Below are positions 8,204 through 16,216 of a DNA stretch of 24,169 bases, piece after piece (positions within the stretch are counted from its first letter, which is position 1; each line of letters begins with the position of its first letter). Under the pieces are notes generated by a model. It was not told where the DNA came from. It saw nothing but the letters and a program-made list of their open reading frames with translations, and did not search any database. A program made the translations under genes and the position numbers. The DNA comes from Pseudomonadota bacterium (GTDB taxonomy: Bacteria; Pseudomonadota; Alphaproteobacteria; Sphingomonadales; Sphingomonadaceae): NCBI GenBank assembly GCA_023433445.1, contig JAEZCS010000140.1:1-24169 (forward strand), written 5' to 3'.

Positions 8204-9171
8204 AGGCGGGCGTTATTGGAGCAGGCGCTTGGGGCACGGCACTTGCGCAGACCCTTGCTTCCCAAGGGGAGCATGTGCGCCTGTGGGCGCTTGAACCGGA
8301 CGTGGTCAGTGCGATCAATGAAGACCACCTCAATCCGCTTTACCTGCCCGGCATCCCCCTGAGCGCGGCCGTGCAAGCCACCGGTGACATGACGGAGATG
8401 GCCGATCGCGACCTGCTGCTGATTGTCAGCCCGGCGCAGCATCTGCGCGCTGTCGTGGCCGGACTGCCGGCGGGGCTCCCGCTCGTTCTGTGTTCCAAGG
8501 GCATAGAAGCAGGCACCGGTCTCCTGATGTCCGAAGTCGCAAAGCAAGCTCAGCCTTATTCGCCGATCGGCGTCTTGTCCGGCCCGACCTTCGCGCATGA
8601 AGTGGCACGCGGACTGCCTACTGCCGTGACCCTGGCATGCGATGATGCCGAGCTTGCTGATCGCATCGCGGCGCGTGTCGCCCGTCCTGCCTTCCGCCCC
8701 TATGTGTCGGACGACGTTGTGGGCGCGGAAATCGGCGGTGCGGTCAAGAACGTCCTCGCTATCGCGTGCGGCGTTGCAGAGGGCGCTGGCCTTGGCCTCA
8801 ACGCCCGTGCCTCGCTCATCAGTCGCGGATTTGCGGAAATGACCCGATTCGGCCTTGCGCGCGGCGCGCGGGCTGAAACCTTGTCGGGCTTGTCAGGCTT
8901 GGGTGATCTGGTCCTCACCTGCTCTTCGACCAATTCGCGCAATTTTTCACTGGGGAAGGGGCTGGGCGAAGGGAAGTCGGCGGCTGAGCTGCTCGCCAAT
9001 CGCCGTACTGTTGCTGAAGGTGCATTCACGGCGCCAGTGCTGCGCGAAGCCGCACATGCGGCGTCCGTCGAAATGCCAGTGGTGGAAGCTGTCTGCGCCC
9101 TGCTTGAAGACACAGTGTCCCTGAGCGAAGTCATCGTCGCGCTGCTCGCCCGTCCGTTGCGGCCGGAATAA
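8200..9171 (+). CDS. gpsA: Glycerol-3-phosphate dehydrogenase [NAD(P)+]
   Basis: It reduces dihydroxyacetone phosphate to sn-glycerol-3-phosphate, the backbone for phospholipids. The 323 residues show the Rossmann fingerprint GAGAWG at 7-12, SPAQHLR near 77, KGIEAG (100-105), LSGPTFAHEVA (126-136), the catalytic lysine Lys183 in GGAVKNVLAIACG, and SGLGDLVLTC (232-241) followed by SRNFSLG. It is complete and of normal length. ATG 8200 overlaps the tsaD stop by four bases (ATGA). The tsaD-gpsA pairing is common in alphaproteobacteria. A flippase gene follows 49 bases later, separated by an inverted repeat that includes the gpsA stop codon. Confidence 0.97.
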   Translation: MKAGVIGAGAWGTALAQTLASQGEHVRLWALEPDVVSAINEDHLNPLYLPGIPLSAAVQATGDMTEMADRDLLLIVSPAQHLRAVVAGLPAGLPLVLCSKGIEAGTGLLMSEVAKQAQPYSPIGVLSGPTFAHEVARGLPTAVTLACDDAELADRIAARVARPAFRPYVSDDVVGAEIGGAVKNVLAIACGVAEGAGLGLNARASLISRGFAEMTRFGLARGARAETLSGLSGLGDLVLTCSSTNSRNFSLGKGLGEGKSAAELLANRRTVAEGAFTAPVLREAAHAASVEMPVVEAVCALLEDTVSLSEVIVALLARPLRPE

Positions 9172-9196
9172 ATGCGTCGCTCTCCGATCATTTATT
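9167..9196 (+). terminator. AT-rich inverted repeat over the gpsA stop codon
   Basis: A perfect 8-base inverted repeat, AATAAATG (9167-9174) and CATTTATT (9189-9196), has a 14-base loop and is followed by GTTT. It overlaps the gpsA TAA. In a GC-rich genome an AT-rich dyad stands out, but the stem would be weak in RNA and there is no proper U-run. It may instead be a DNA operator or part of the promoter of the flippase gene that starts at 9221. Confidence 0.3.
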
Positions 9197-9220
9197 GTTT
9201 ACCATTCGCCGACAGAAAAT

Positions 9221-10750
9221 ATGACGCGACAGGGGGATCCTTTTTCTTTGCCGGCTGAGCAAATTCCCTCTGCGCAACAGGATGATATCGCGGCGCTTGC
9301 CAAAGGCGGCCGGACAAATGTGTTCGGCTTTGTCCTGCGGCTGGCTGCGCGCCTTCCCTTTCTGTTTATCGCTGGCCGCTGGTATGGTGCGGATGCGCTC
9401 GGCCGGTTCGCCTACGCTGTGCTCGTCGTCGAATTTGTCGCCCAGCTTGCAACGCTAGGGTTGAAGCGCGGCTTGGCTGGTGCGCTGGCGCAAACCGAGC
9501 GTCCGCACAGCCATGTCGTGACGGATGCGATGCTCGTGACGCTGATCGCTGCCTCGATTGGTAGCGGCATATTGGTCGCATTTCCGCAAGCCATGTTCCC
9601 TAATAGCGGCATCAATGGCCTTGACCGTTTGCTCGCCCTTATCGTTATCGCAGTTGCCGCGTCGGATGTCGCGCTGGCCGCCTGCGCCTATCGGTTCGAT
9701 ATTGGCGCGACCGTTCGGGCCAGGTCCATCATAGAACCTTGGGCGATCAGCATCGGGGCCTTTGCCTTCGCCTTCTACTCGACGCGCGACGGCCTGATCC
9801 TGTCCTACGTCCTCTCCATGGTTGCGGCACTGGTCGCGTCCCTCATCCCCCTGACGCGCCACTATGGCATTCCCTTCGGATGGCGACCGGATTTTGGCAG
9901 GCTGTGGAGGTTGGCTCGACGTAACCTGCCGCTCGCGGCTGCCGATGGCGTGGAGTGGGGATCGCGTCGCCTGGACCTCGCGATCCTGGGTCTGTTTGTG
10001 AGTCCCGCCGTTGTCGGCGTGTATTATGTCGCGCAGCAGGTCGCATCGTTGCCGCAAAAACTGAAGACCAGCTTTGATCCTATTTTAGGGCCCGTCATCA
10101 CGCGCAATCTGGCCGAAGGCAATCTGACCGCCATTGCAAGACAGGTCAGCCAGGTCGGTTTCTGGATCATCGCTGCGCAGGCAGGGATCGCCCTTGCGCT
10201 TGGTATTCCGGGCGAGGCGGTCATGGGCCTGGTCGGCCCGCATTTCGTCGGCGGTACAGGGGCGCTTGCCTTTCTCCTGCTCGCCGAAGTCGTCGCGGCC
10301 ACTGCAGTGGTCAGCGAGTCCGCCCTCGTCTACATCGCCCGCCACCGCAATCTGATGATTTCGTTGATCATGATTGGACTGCAGGCGGCGCTCAGTTTCG
10401 GGTTCATAGCGTTGGCGCGCCGATTTGAATTGTCGACCATGGCGATAGCAGCCGCGCCCGCTCTGGCGCTGACGATTGCGCTGGGGGTCGGGGCCCTCGT
10501 GAAAGCGCGCCTGCTATCGCACCTTCTGAACGCGCGCGTGAATGCATGGCGCTGGCCGCTGCTTACCGCATGTGGGGCGGCCTGCATTGTCGGCGCTGCT
10601 TTTGTCGCCTTGCCACCGGCTCTGGAATGGGTGCAGCTTGTCTTTGGCGTCGCAACGATCCTGGTCGTTTACAGCCTGGTCATATGGCGGTGGGGCTTTG
10701 GTCCCGACGACCGCGCCTTATTCCGGCGCCAGAAAGCCGTTCCAGCCTGA
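9221..10750 (+). CDS. Polysaccharide/lipopolysaccharide flippase-like membrane protein (MOP family)
   Basis: This 509-residue inner-membrane protein has about 12-14 predicted helices and a soluble N-terminal tail of about 30 residues. It resembles Wzx/RfbX-type polysaccharide transporters: the first helix pair reads NVFGFVLRLAARLPFLFIAGRWYGADALGRFAY, and a central block has GVYYVAQQVASLPQKLKTSFDPILGPVI, typical of the family's helix 7-8 region. The inferred role is moving undecaprenyl-linked glycans or a related lipid across the inner membrane. The specific substrate cannot be told, because no glycosyltransferase cluster is next to it. ATG 9221 is preceded by a weak AGAAAAT, so expression may be modest or the gene may have its own promoter in the AT-rich gap after gpsA. 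A 9-base palindrome covers its stop codon. Confidence 0.82.
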   Translation: MTRQGDPFSLPAEQIPSAQQDDIAALAKGGRTNVFGFVLRLAARLPFLFIAGRWYGADALGRFAYAVLVVEFVAQLATLGLKRGLAGALAQTERPHSHVVTDAMLVTLIAASIGSGILVAFPQAMFPNSGINGLDRLLALIVIAVAASDVALAACAYRFDIGATVRARSIIEPWAISIGAFAFAFYSTRDGLILSYVLSMVAALVASLIPLTRHYGIPFGWRPDFGRLWRLARRNLPLAAADGVEWGSRRLDLAILGLFVSPAVVGVYYVAQQVASLPQKLKTSFDPILGPVITRNLAEGNLTAIARQVSQVGFWIIAAQAGIALALGIPGEAVMGLVGPHFVGGTGALAFLLLAEVVAATAVVSESALVYIARHRNLMISLIMIGLQAALSFGFIALARRFELSTMAIAAAPALALTIALGVGALVKARLLSHLLNARVNAWRWPLLTACGAACIVGAAFVALPPALEWVQLVFGVATILVVYSLVIWRWGFGPDDRALFRRQKAVPA

Positions 10751-10762
10751 TCGGATCAGGCT
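10744..10762. terminator. Perfect palindrome over the flippase stop codon
   Basis: AGCCTGATC (10744-10752) and GATCAGGCT (10754-10762) form a perfect 9-base inverted repeat around one central base. The TGA stop of the flippase gene lies in the left arm. It sits in the 79-base convergent gap before the kinase gene. As RNA it would fold to a 7-8 base stem with a tiny loop. No U-run follows on the plus strand, only a loose pyrimidine stretch near 10772-10780, so intrinsic termination is doubtful. Confidence 0.35.
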
Positions 10763-10829
10763 TGAAACACGGATTCTATTCTCTCCGCATCGGGAACAGC
10801 CGACGCATTCGGTGTCGGGCTCGGCCTTC

Positions 10830-11834
10830 TTACCTTCCAAGTTTCGCCCGGACCAATTTCAGATCCTGCTCCGGCCGTGCGCCCCAATGCGAAATTACCT
10901 CAGCGGCCGCGGCGGCGCCCAATTCCAGGCAATGATGCACGTCTAGCTCTTCGACATGCCCCGTGAGGAAGCCCGCGGCGAACAGGTCGCCCGCGCCCGT
11001 CGTATCAATGATCTGCGCAACAGGAGCTGCCGGAACTTCATAACGCATACCGTCCACGATGGCGATCGCGCCTTTCTCGCTCCGGGTTGAAACGAGCACC
11101 GGGACACGGCCGGAGAAAGCCGCGACCGCTTTTTCGAAATCATCAATCTGCGCCAGCGACTGGATTTCGCTCTCGTTGGAAAACAGGATGTCGATCAGCC
11201 CTTGGTCAATAAGCTGCACGAAATCATTCCGGTGCCGTTCGATGACGAAGCCGTCAGAAAGCGTGAAGGCGACCTTGCGGCCAGCGCCCTTGGCGGCTTC
11301 AATGGCGGCACGCATGGCAGCTCGTGGCTGCTCCGGGTCCCACAAATAGCCTTCCAGATAGAGGATCGATGCCGACCGGATCAGGTCGAGGTCCAAGGCT
11401 GATTCCGGCAGGAATTGTGATGCGCCTAGAAAGGTGTTCATTGTCCGCTGCGCATCCGGCGTAACCAGGATCAGACAGCGCGCGGTAGGCACGTCGCCCT
11501 TCACTGCCGGAGTATCGTAACGGACGCCCAGCGCGCGCACATCATGGGTGAAGACCGCGCCCAGCTGGTCGTCACACACCTGCCCGATAAAGGCGCAGCG
11601 CTTACCCAGGGCCGCAAGCCCCGCAAGCGTGTTCGCGGCCGATCCTCCGCTGATCTCCTTGCCAGCCCCCATGTTGGCGTAAAGCGTTTCGGCAGTCTCT
11701 GCGTCGATCAGCTGCATGCCGCCCTTCGTGAGCGCATGTTCGGCCAGAAATGCGTCGTCGCTGGGAGCAAGCACATCGACAATGGCATTGCCGATTGCGA
11801 CAACATCTAGCGAGGGAGCAGCAGCAGCGGTCAC
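10830..11834 (-). CDS. PfkB-family sugar kinase, adenosine kinase-like
   Basis: This ribokinase-fold kinase has 334 residues. The N-terminal VVAIGNAIVDVLA is followed by GGMQLID and the substrate-side GGSAANTLAGLAALG (63-77), both typical of bacterial adenosine kinase-like PfkB members. The segment RTMNTFLGASQFL (130-142) and the catalytic DTTGAGDLFAAGFL (277-290), with Asp283 as the expected base, complete the fold. It probably phosphorylates a nucleoside or sugar; adenosine is the closest guess, but substrate cannot be proved from sequence. The start is GTG at 11834, with AAGGA six bases upstream. It stands alone, convergent with the flippase and divergent from the membrane-protein gene at 11945. 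Confidence 0.88.
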   Translation of the reverse strand: MTAAAAPSLDVVAIGNAIVDVLAPSDDAFLAEHALTKGGMQLIDAETAETLYANMGAGKEISGGSAANTLAGLAALGKRCAFIGQVCDDQLGAVFTHDVRALGVRYDTPAVKGDVPTARCLILVTPDAQRTMNTFLGASQFLPESALDLDLIRSASILYLEGYLWDPEQPRAAMRAAIEAAKGAGRKVAFTLSDGFVIERHRNDFVQLIDQGLIDILFSNESEIQSLAQIDDFEKAVAAFSGRVPVLVSTRSEKGAIAIVDGMRYEVPAAPVAQIIDTTGAGDLFAAGFLTGHVEELDVHHCLELGAAAAAEVISHWGARPEQDLKLVRAKLGR

Positions 11835-11944
11835 GCGAAATCCTTATCAGAAGGCTGTAAAATCGCGCCGTGTCTATCGGGCCCGGCTGCTGCGCGCAAT
11901 GTTGCAGATTGACCGAACTGGCGCAGCGGGGGAATAGCGTCATC

Positions 11945-12613
11945 ATGGTGATCGCCGCTGCCCTTCGCGCCTTCCCCGCGATCTTTCATCCTGCGGCTTT
12001 GCGCCTTCTTGCAAAGACGCTGGCCTTGACGTTGATGATTTTTGCCGTCGCCGCATTGGCGCTTTGGGCGCTGATACATGCTGCGCGCCAATATCTTGGA
12101 TGGGGTGGTGGCGGCTTTGCGGAAGCTGCGGCAACGGCATTGGTAGTGATCGCGCTCGCCTGGTTGCTCTTTCGAACCATCGCCATGGCCATCATGAACC
12201 TGTTCGCCGATGACATCGTCATTGCGGTGGAACAGGACAGCTATCCTGCCGCCGCGGCTTCGGCTCGCCCTCTTGGCTTTGCTCCTAGCTTGCGGCAGGC
12301 CCTCCGTTCGGCTGGACGCTCGGCCGGCTGGAACATGCTCGCGCTGCCTCTTTATTTAATGCTTCTCGTCACAGGCGTCGGCACGATCCTGCTCTTCCTC
12401 ACGCTCAATGCTTATCTCCTGGGCCGGGATCTCAGCGAAATGGTGGAGCAGCGGCATGCCGGGACTACGACGATGTCCGGCGTCAGCCGGTGGCTTCTGG
12501 GCCTCGTCTCGGCGCTTCTGTTCCTCATTCCCTTCATCAACTTGCTTGCACCGGTTTGGAGCGCGGCTATGGCGGTGCACATGCTCCACGGTGCCCGGAA
12601 CAAGTCTTCATGA
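11945..12613 (+). CDS. EI24/CysZ-like multi-pass membrane protein
   Basis: The 222-residue inner-membrane protein has several hydrophobic stretches, roughly residues 21-50, 60-80, 135-160 and 175-210. Layout and phrases such as NMLALPLYLMLLVTGVGT, LNAYLLGRDLSEMV and FLIPFINLLAPVWSAAMAVHM match the EI24 domain family, which includes the sulfate transporter CysZ. Whether it carries sulfate is unknown, and no sulfate-assimilation genes lie nearby. ATG 11945 follows GGGGGAA by about ten bases; the open frame extends back to 11870, but that part is poor in membrane character. Its stop overlaps the next start (ATGA, 12610-12613), so the lipoprotein gene is translationally coupled to it. Confidence 0.82.
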   Translation: MVIAAALRAFPAIFHPAALRLLAKTLALTLMIFAVAALALWALIHAARQYLGWGGGGFAEAAATALVVIALAWLLFRTIAMAIMNLFADDIVIAVEQDSYPAAAASARPLGFAPSLRQALRSAGRSAGWNMLALPLYLMLLVTGVGTILLFLTLNAYLLGRDLSEMVEQRHAGTTTMSGVSRWLLGLVSALLFLIPFINLLAPVWSAAMAVHMLHGARNKSS

Positions 12614-12978
12614 GAGCCTCTCATCCTATCTTCTGCGCCTCGCTCGCGCTATCGCTGTCGGCTTGCAGCGGCTCGATCGTGCCGCCTTCGTCGGCGAGCC
12701 AGTCGTCTTCCGGTCCGCCCGCCAGCGCTTTCATGAAATCAGGCCCGCTCATGGGTATGGATGCGCGCCACCTTGTCCAGCAATTCGGAACGCCCCGCTT
12801 GGACATTAGGGAAAGCAGCATGCGCAAGCTTCAGTTCGCAAATGGCCGCTGCGTGCTTGACGCCTACCTCTACACCCCTGCTCGCGGCAAGGAACCGGTT
12901 GTCACCCATGTCGATGCACGCAACCCCGCAGGGGCCGACATGGATGCTGGCGCCTGCGCTTCGGCGCTCCGCCGTTAA
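12610..12978 (+). CDS. Small predicted lipoprotein, SmpA/OmlA-like flavour
   Basis: This 122-residue protein begins with a lipoprotein signal: hydrophobic core then lipobox LSAC, with Cys19 as the lipidation site. A Ser/Pro-rich linker follows (about 20-45). A compact domain then contains LMGMDARHLVQQFGTPRLDIRE, KLQFANGRCVLDAYLYT and VVTHVDARN, with two further cysteines that could pair in the periplasm. The layout, a short G-x-D-A-x-x-L...FG-P block followed by a beta-rich stretch, recalls SmpA/BamE-like domains; this is a resemblance only. The start overlaps the stop of the upstream membrane-protein gene by four bases. The gene ends one base from the convergent queG stop. I do not recognise a defined function. 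Confidence 0.8.
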   Translation: MRASHPIFCASLALSLSACSGSIVPPSSASQSSSGPPASAFMKSGPLMGMDARHLVQQFGTPRLDIRESSMRKLQFANGRCVLDAYLYTPARGKEPVVTHVDARNPAGADMDAGACASALRR

Positions 12979-12979
12979 A

Positions 12980-14029
12980 TCACATCGTCGATAGCCGCTC
13001 CACGGCCCAGGCGGCCGCTTCCGCTACGACAGGGTCGTCATCGGTCAGCAAAGGATACAAAGACACCAGCAGCTTTGGATCACCGCTGTTGCCTGCTGCT
13101 ATAGCGGCGTTGCGCACCATCCGATTGCGCCCGATCCGCTTGATGGGGGACCCCGAGAAGACCTCCCGAAAGCCAGCATCGTCCAAAGTTAGCAGGTCGC
13201 CAAGTTCGGGCGCTGCCAGTTCGGCCCGACCGATAAACGCCCGGTTGGCTGCCGCCGCATCGGCAAATTTGTTCCACGGGCACACTGCCAGACAATCGTC
13301 GCAGCCATAGATGCGATTGCCGATCTTGTCGCGAAACTCCACTGGAATCGGGCCCTTATACTCGATCGTCAGATAGGAAATGCAGCGTCGAGCGTCGACG
13401 ACATAGGGCGCGGGGAAGGCATCGGTTGGACAAGCCGACTGGCAGGCGGTGCAACTGCCGCAATGGTCCGTTTCCGGCAGGTCGGACTCCAGCGCTATCT
13501 CGCTGTAGATCGCGCCCAGGAACAGCCAGCTGCCATGGTCGCGGCTCACCAGATTGCTGTGCTTCCCTTGCCAGCCCAAGCCCGCCGCTGCCGCAAGCGG
13601 CTTTTCCATCACCGGTGCGGTATCGACGAAGACCTTGAGCGCGCTTGCCTGCTCCTCGACCAGCCAGCGGGCGAGGGCTTTCAGCCCCTTCTTCACCACA
13701 TCATGATAGTCGCGGCCCTGCGCATAGACCGAAATGCGTCCACGATCCCCCTCGTCGGCCAGCGCCAGCGGATCGCGCGCGGGGGCATAGCTCATCCCCA
13801 GCATGATGACACTGCGCACGTCGGGCCACAGTCCCTTCGGCGAGCCTCGCTGCTCGGCCCGCTCCTCCATCCACAGCATCTCGCCATGGCAACCATCGTT
13901 CAGCCATTGGCGCAGTCGCCGCCCGGCTTCTGGCGCCGCGTCAGCGCGCGCGATGGCGCATGCGGCAAAGCCCAGCCGCCGCGCCTGCGCCTTCAGGCGC
14001 TGTTCCAAGGATTCGGTTTGCGTTGGCAT
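12980..14029 (-). CDS. queG: Epoxyqueuosine reductase
   Basis: QueG reduces epoxyqueuosine to queuosine at tRNA position 34 using cobalamin and two [4Fe-4S] clusters. The 349-residue protein shows the N-terminal cobalamin-dependent domain with YAQGRDYHDVVKKGL (102-116) and VDTAPVMEK (135-143), whose Asp136 fits the catalytic acid. The ferredoxin-like part carries cluster ligands Cys190, 193, 196 and 200, then Cys216, 243, 246 and 250. The C-terminus (about 280-349) reads like a HEAT-type repeat. ATG 14029 is set by homology. Only 22 bases separate its start from that of the divergent ABC ATPase gene. Its stop is one base from the convergent lipoprotein gene. Confidence 0.96.
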   Translation of the reverse strand: MPTQTESLEQRLKAQARRLGFAACAIARADAAPEAGRRLRQWLNDGCHGEMLWMEERAEQRGSPKGLWPDVRSVIMLGMSYAPARDPLALADEGDRGRISVYAQGRDYHDVVKKGLKALARWLVEEQASALKVFVDTAPVMEKPLAAAAGLGWQGKHSNLVSRDHGSWLFLGAIYSEIALESDLPETDHCGSCTACQSACPTDAFPAPYVVDARRCISYLTIEYKGPIPVEFRDKIGNRIYGCDDCLAVCPWNKFADAAAANRAFIGRAELAAPELGDLLTLDDAGFREVFSGSPIKRIGRNRMVRNAAIAAGNSGDPKLLVSLYPLLTDDDPVVAEAAAWAVERLSTM

Positions 14030-14043
14030 GCTGTGCGACTATC

Positions 14044-14049
14044 AGGAGG
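14044..14049 (+). promoter_or_regulatory. Consensus ribosome binding site close to the ABC ATPase start
   Basis: A full AGGAGG lies only two bases before ATG 14052. The spacing is shorter than usual, but the site still selects this start over the in-frame ATG at 14028, which would overlap the queG start codon. Confidence 0.6.
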
Positions 14050-14051
14050 GG

Positions 14052-15014
14052 ATGATCCGTAATAATCCGGCTCCTTCTTCGGCCTATGCCGTCGAAGGCC
14101 ATGCTCTTGTCAAGACTTTCGGCAAATTCCGGGCAGTCGATGGCATCGACATCGCCGTTCCTGCCGGGTCGATCTACGGCATTTTGGGACCGAATGGAGC
14201 GGGCAAGACCACCTTGCTGCGCACGTTGCTGGGCATCATCGATCCTGATGAAGGCTACCGCCGCTTGCTGGGCGACGACGTCCCGCTGCGCCAGGCGCGC
14301 GCTATCGGTTATTTGCCCGAGGAACGGGGCCTTTATCCGTCGATGAAGGCCGCAGAGGCGATCGCCTTCATGGGTGCCTTGCGCGGGCTGCCGATCAAGG
14401 TCGGGCGAGAACGCGCCCGTGCAATGCTCACCGAACATGGCATGGGCGCTTCTATCGACAAGCCGATCCGTCAACTGTCGAAAGGCATGGCCCAAACTGT
14501 TCAGCTTTTCGGCACCATCGTTCATGAACCAAAGCTGATCGTTCTGGACGAACCGTTTTCCGGCCTGGACGCGATCAACCAGGGCAAGCTGGAAACGCTG
14601 ATCCGCGATCAGGCTCGGCGTGGCGTCACCATCCTCTTTTCCACCCACGTCATCGCGCATGCTGAACGTCTTTGCGAACGCATAGCCATTGTTGCAGGCG
14701 GGCAGATTCGGTTCGATGGGTCGGTGAGCGAGGCGCGTGACAAGCTTCGGCCGCAAGTCCGGCTGCGGACGCGGGCGAGCGATGGCAGTTGGCGCCGCGC
14801 GCTTCCCGCCGAGACATTGGCCGCCGATGGCGCATGGCATTTCGATCTGCCGGACGAGGGGATCGAGCCACTTCTGCGGGCGCTGCTCGACGGGCAGGCA
14901 GGCATTGAAAGCCTCTCGATCGAACGGCCGGGTCTGCATGATGCGTTCGTTTCCATCGCCGGCCCAGCAGCGGCCCTGGAGATGCAGGATGTGGAAGAGG
15001 AGCTGGCCGGATGA
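14052..15014 (+). CDS. ABC transporter ATP-binding protein, NatA-like
   Basis: This is the cytoplasmic ATPase of a two-gene ABC-2 exporter. The 320-residue protein has Walker A GPNGAGKT at 46-53, a Q-loop region GYLPEERGLYPSM (86-98), the signature LSKGM at 142-146, Walker B LIVLDEP at 162-168, D-loop SGLD at 170-173 and the switch His199 in FSTHV. The YLPEERGLYP and LSKGM variants are typical of NatA-type subunits. About 90 residues after the nucleotide-binding domain form the extra C-terminal region seen in this group. The start is ATG 14052, supported by AGGAGG. The permease gene begins inside the last codons (ATGA at 15011), so the two are coupled. Substrate is unknown; sodium export is known only for the Bacillus NatAB pair. 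Confidence 0.92.
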   Translation: MIRNNPAPSSAYAVEGHALVKTFGKFRAVDGIDIAVPAGSIYGILGPNGAGKTTLLRTLLGIIDPDEGYRRLLGDDVPLRQARAIGYLPEERGLYPSMKAAEAIAFMGALRGLPIKVGRERARAMLTEHGMGASIDKPIRQLSKGMAQTVQLFGTIVHEPKLIVLDEPFSGLDAINQGKLETLIRDQARRGVTILFSTHVIAHAERLCERIAIVAGGQIRFDGSVSEARDKLRPQVRLRTRASDGSWRRALPAETLAADGAWHFDLPDEGIEPLLRALLDGQAGIESLSIERPGLHDAFVSIAGPAAALEMQDVEEELAG

Positions 15015-16207
15015 GAGAAATCCTTCGCGCCGCCCTGGTTATCGCCCGCCGCGATTTTTCGGCCGTGATTTTTTCGAAGACCTTTATCCTGTTTTTGCTC
15101 GGTCCTTTGTTTCCTGTGGTGATCGGCATGGCGTTCGGGGGGCTGGGTGAAAAGATCACGACGGAAAGCCTTCGTCCGACGGTCGGCCTGGCAATGGCGG
15201 CTAACGACGCCGCGCAGATGGAACATGCGCACGATATTCTGGCCGCGCGGGTTGGGGCGGCCAACCTCCCGCGCCTGCAGCGCGCGCCGCAGGCTGACCC
15301 ACGCTCTCTGCTGGCGCGGCCGGACACCCGATTTATCGCCGTTGTTTCTGGAACCATCGATAAACCAGTGCTGACGGGCAAGGCCGGCGATCTTGCCATG
15401 CTGGAAGGGGATATAAACCTGCTTGCCAGCGCTGCGGTGGCCGGGGAGCAGTTGCCCCATGTGCAGGTCAGCAAGCAGCTTGTGACGGCGAGTGCGGGTG
15501 CGGAATCGCAGGCGCGCCTGTTGACCGGCAGGGCCGCCCAAGTGCTCATTTTCCTGCTGACCATGTTGCTGGCGGGAATGGTCCTGTCGAACCTTGTGGA
15601 GGAAAAGACCAACAAGGTGATCGAGATCTTGGCCGCTGCCGTTCCGATCGACTCAGTTTTCCTCGGCAAGCTCGTCGCGATGCTTGGGATGAGCTTCGTC
15701 GGCATCTGTTTCTGGGGTGCGGGCGTCGTATTTGGCGTCCGCATTTTCGCAGGTCCCGACATCGCGCTGCCTACCCCAGCAGTGGGATGGCCGATGTTCC
15801 TGCTGCTTGGCGGCATCTATTTCACCATGGCCTACGCCCTTCTTGGCTCCCTGTTCTTGGGGATCGGCGCTCAGGCCGCCACGGTGCGGGAAGTGCAGAC
15901 GCTCAACATGCCTGTCACCATGGCGCAGATGGGCGTCTTCTTTTTCGCCACCTATGCCGTTGATCATACAGGATCCGCGCCTGAAATTGCCGCGATCCTC
16001 TTCCCCTTTTCCTCGCCCTTCGCCATGATCGCGCGGGCCGCGCAGGATGCGGCATTATGGCCCCACGTCGCCGCGATCATCTGGCAGGCGATCTGGGTGG
16101 CTGCGATCATTCGGCTCGGTGTCTGGCTGTTCCGGCGGCATGTACTTAAATCCGGCCAGGGCAGCAGCTGGAAGTTATTCAGGCGTCGCTCAGCCCCCAC
16201 GATTTAG
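15011..16207 (+). CDS. ABC-2 type permease, NatB-like
   Basis: This 398-residue inner-membrane partner of the preceding ATPase has a first helix at about 24-44. A large predicted periplasmic domain follows (about 45-172). A block of roughly five helices begins near 176, the first being VLIFLLTMLLAGMVLSNL. The conserved cytosolic coupling segment EEKTNKVIEIL (197-207) lies directly after that helix, as expected for NatB/YhaP-type permeases. ATG 15011 overlaps the ATPase stop by four bases. The stop codon (16205-16207) is part of the ribosome binding site of the next gene, msrB, so all three genes are probably one transcript. The exported substrate cannot be told. Confidence 0.9.
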   Translation: MREILRAALVIARRDFSAVIFSKTFILFLLGPLFPVVIGMAFGGLGEKITTESLRPTVGLAMAANDAAQMEHAHDILAARVGAANLPRLQRAPQADPRSLLARPDTRFIAVVSGTIDKPVLTGKAGDLAMLEGDINLLASAAVAGEQLPHVQVSKQLVTASAGAESQARLLTGRAAQVLIFLLTMLLAGMVLSNLVEEKTNKVIEILAAAVPIDSVFLGKLVAMLGMSFVGICFWGAGVVFGVRIFAGPDIALPTPAVGWPMFLLLGGIYFTMAYALLGSLFLGIGAQAATVREVQTLNMPVTMAQMGVFFFATYAVDHTGSAPEIAAILFPFSSPFAMIARAAQDAALWPHVAAIIWQAIWVAAIIRLGVWLFRRHVLKSGQGSSWKLFRRRSAPTI

Positions 16208-16216
16208 GAGAGAATG

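Noticed and set aside
9198..9205. TTTACCAT as a CtrA half-site before the flippase
   Set aside because: One mismatch in the only half and no second TTAA at the proper spacing.
11889..11927. GCTGCGC/GCGCAGC inverted repeat before the EI24-like gene
   Set aside because: Purely GC arms with a 25-base loop are expected by chance at this base composition, and it does not align with a start or stop codon.
13803..14051. 83-codon N-terminal extension of the ABC ATPase
   Set aside because: It lies antisense to queG, shows no ABC features and is bypassed by the AGGAGG directly before ATG 14052.
13941..15816. Long minus-strand open frames opposite the ABC exporter genes
   Set aside because: The plus strand has Walker A, signature and Walker B motifs; the opposing frames have no family features.
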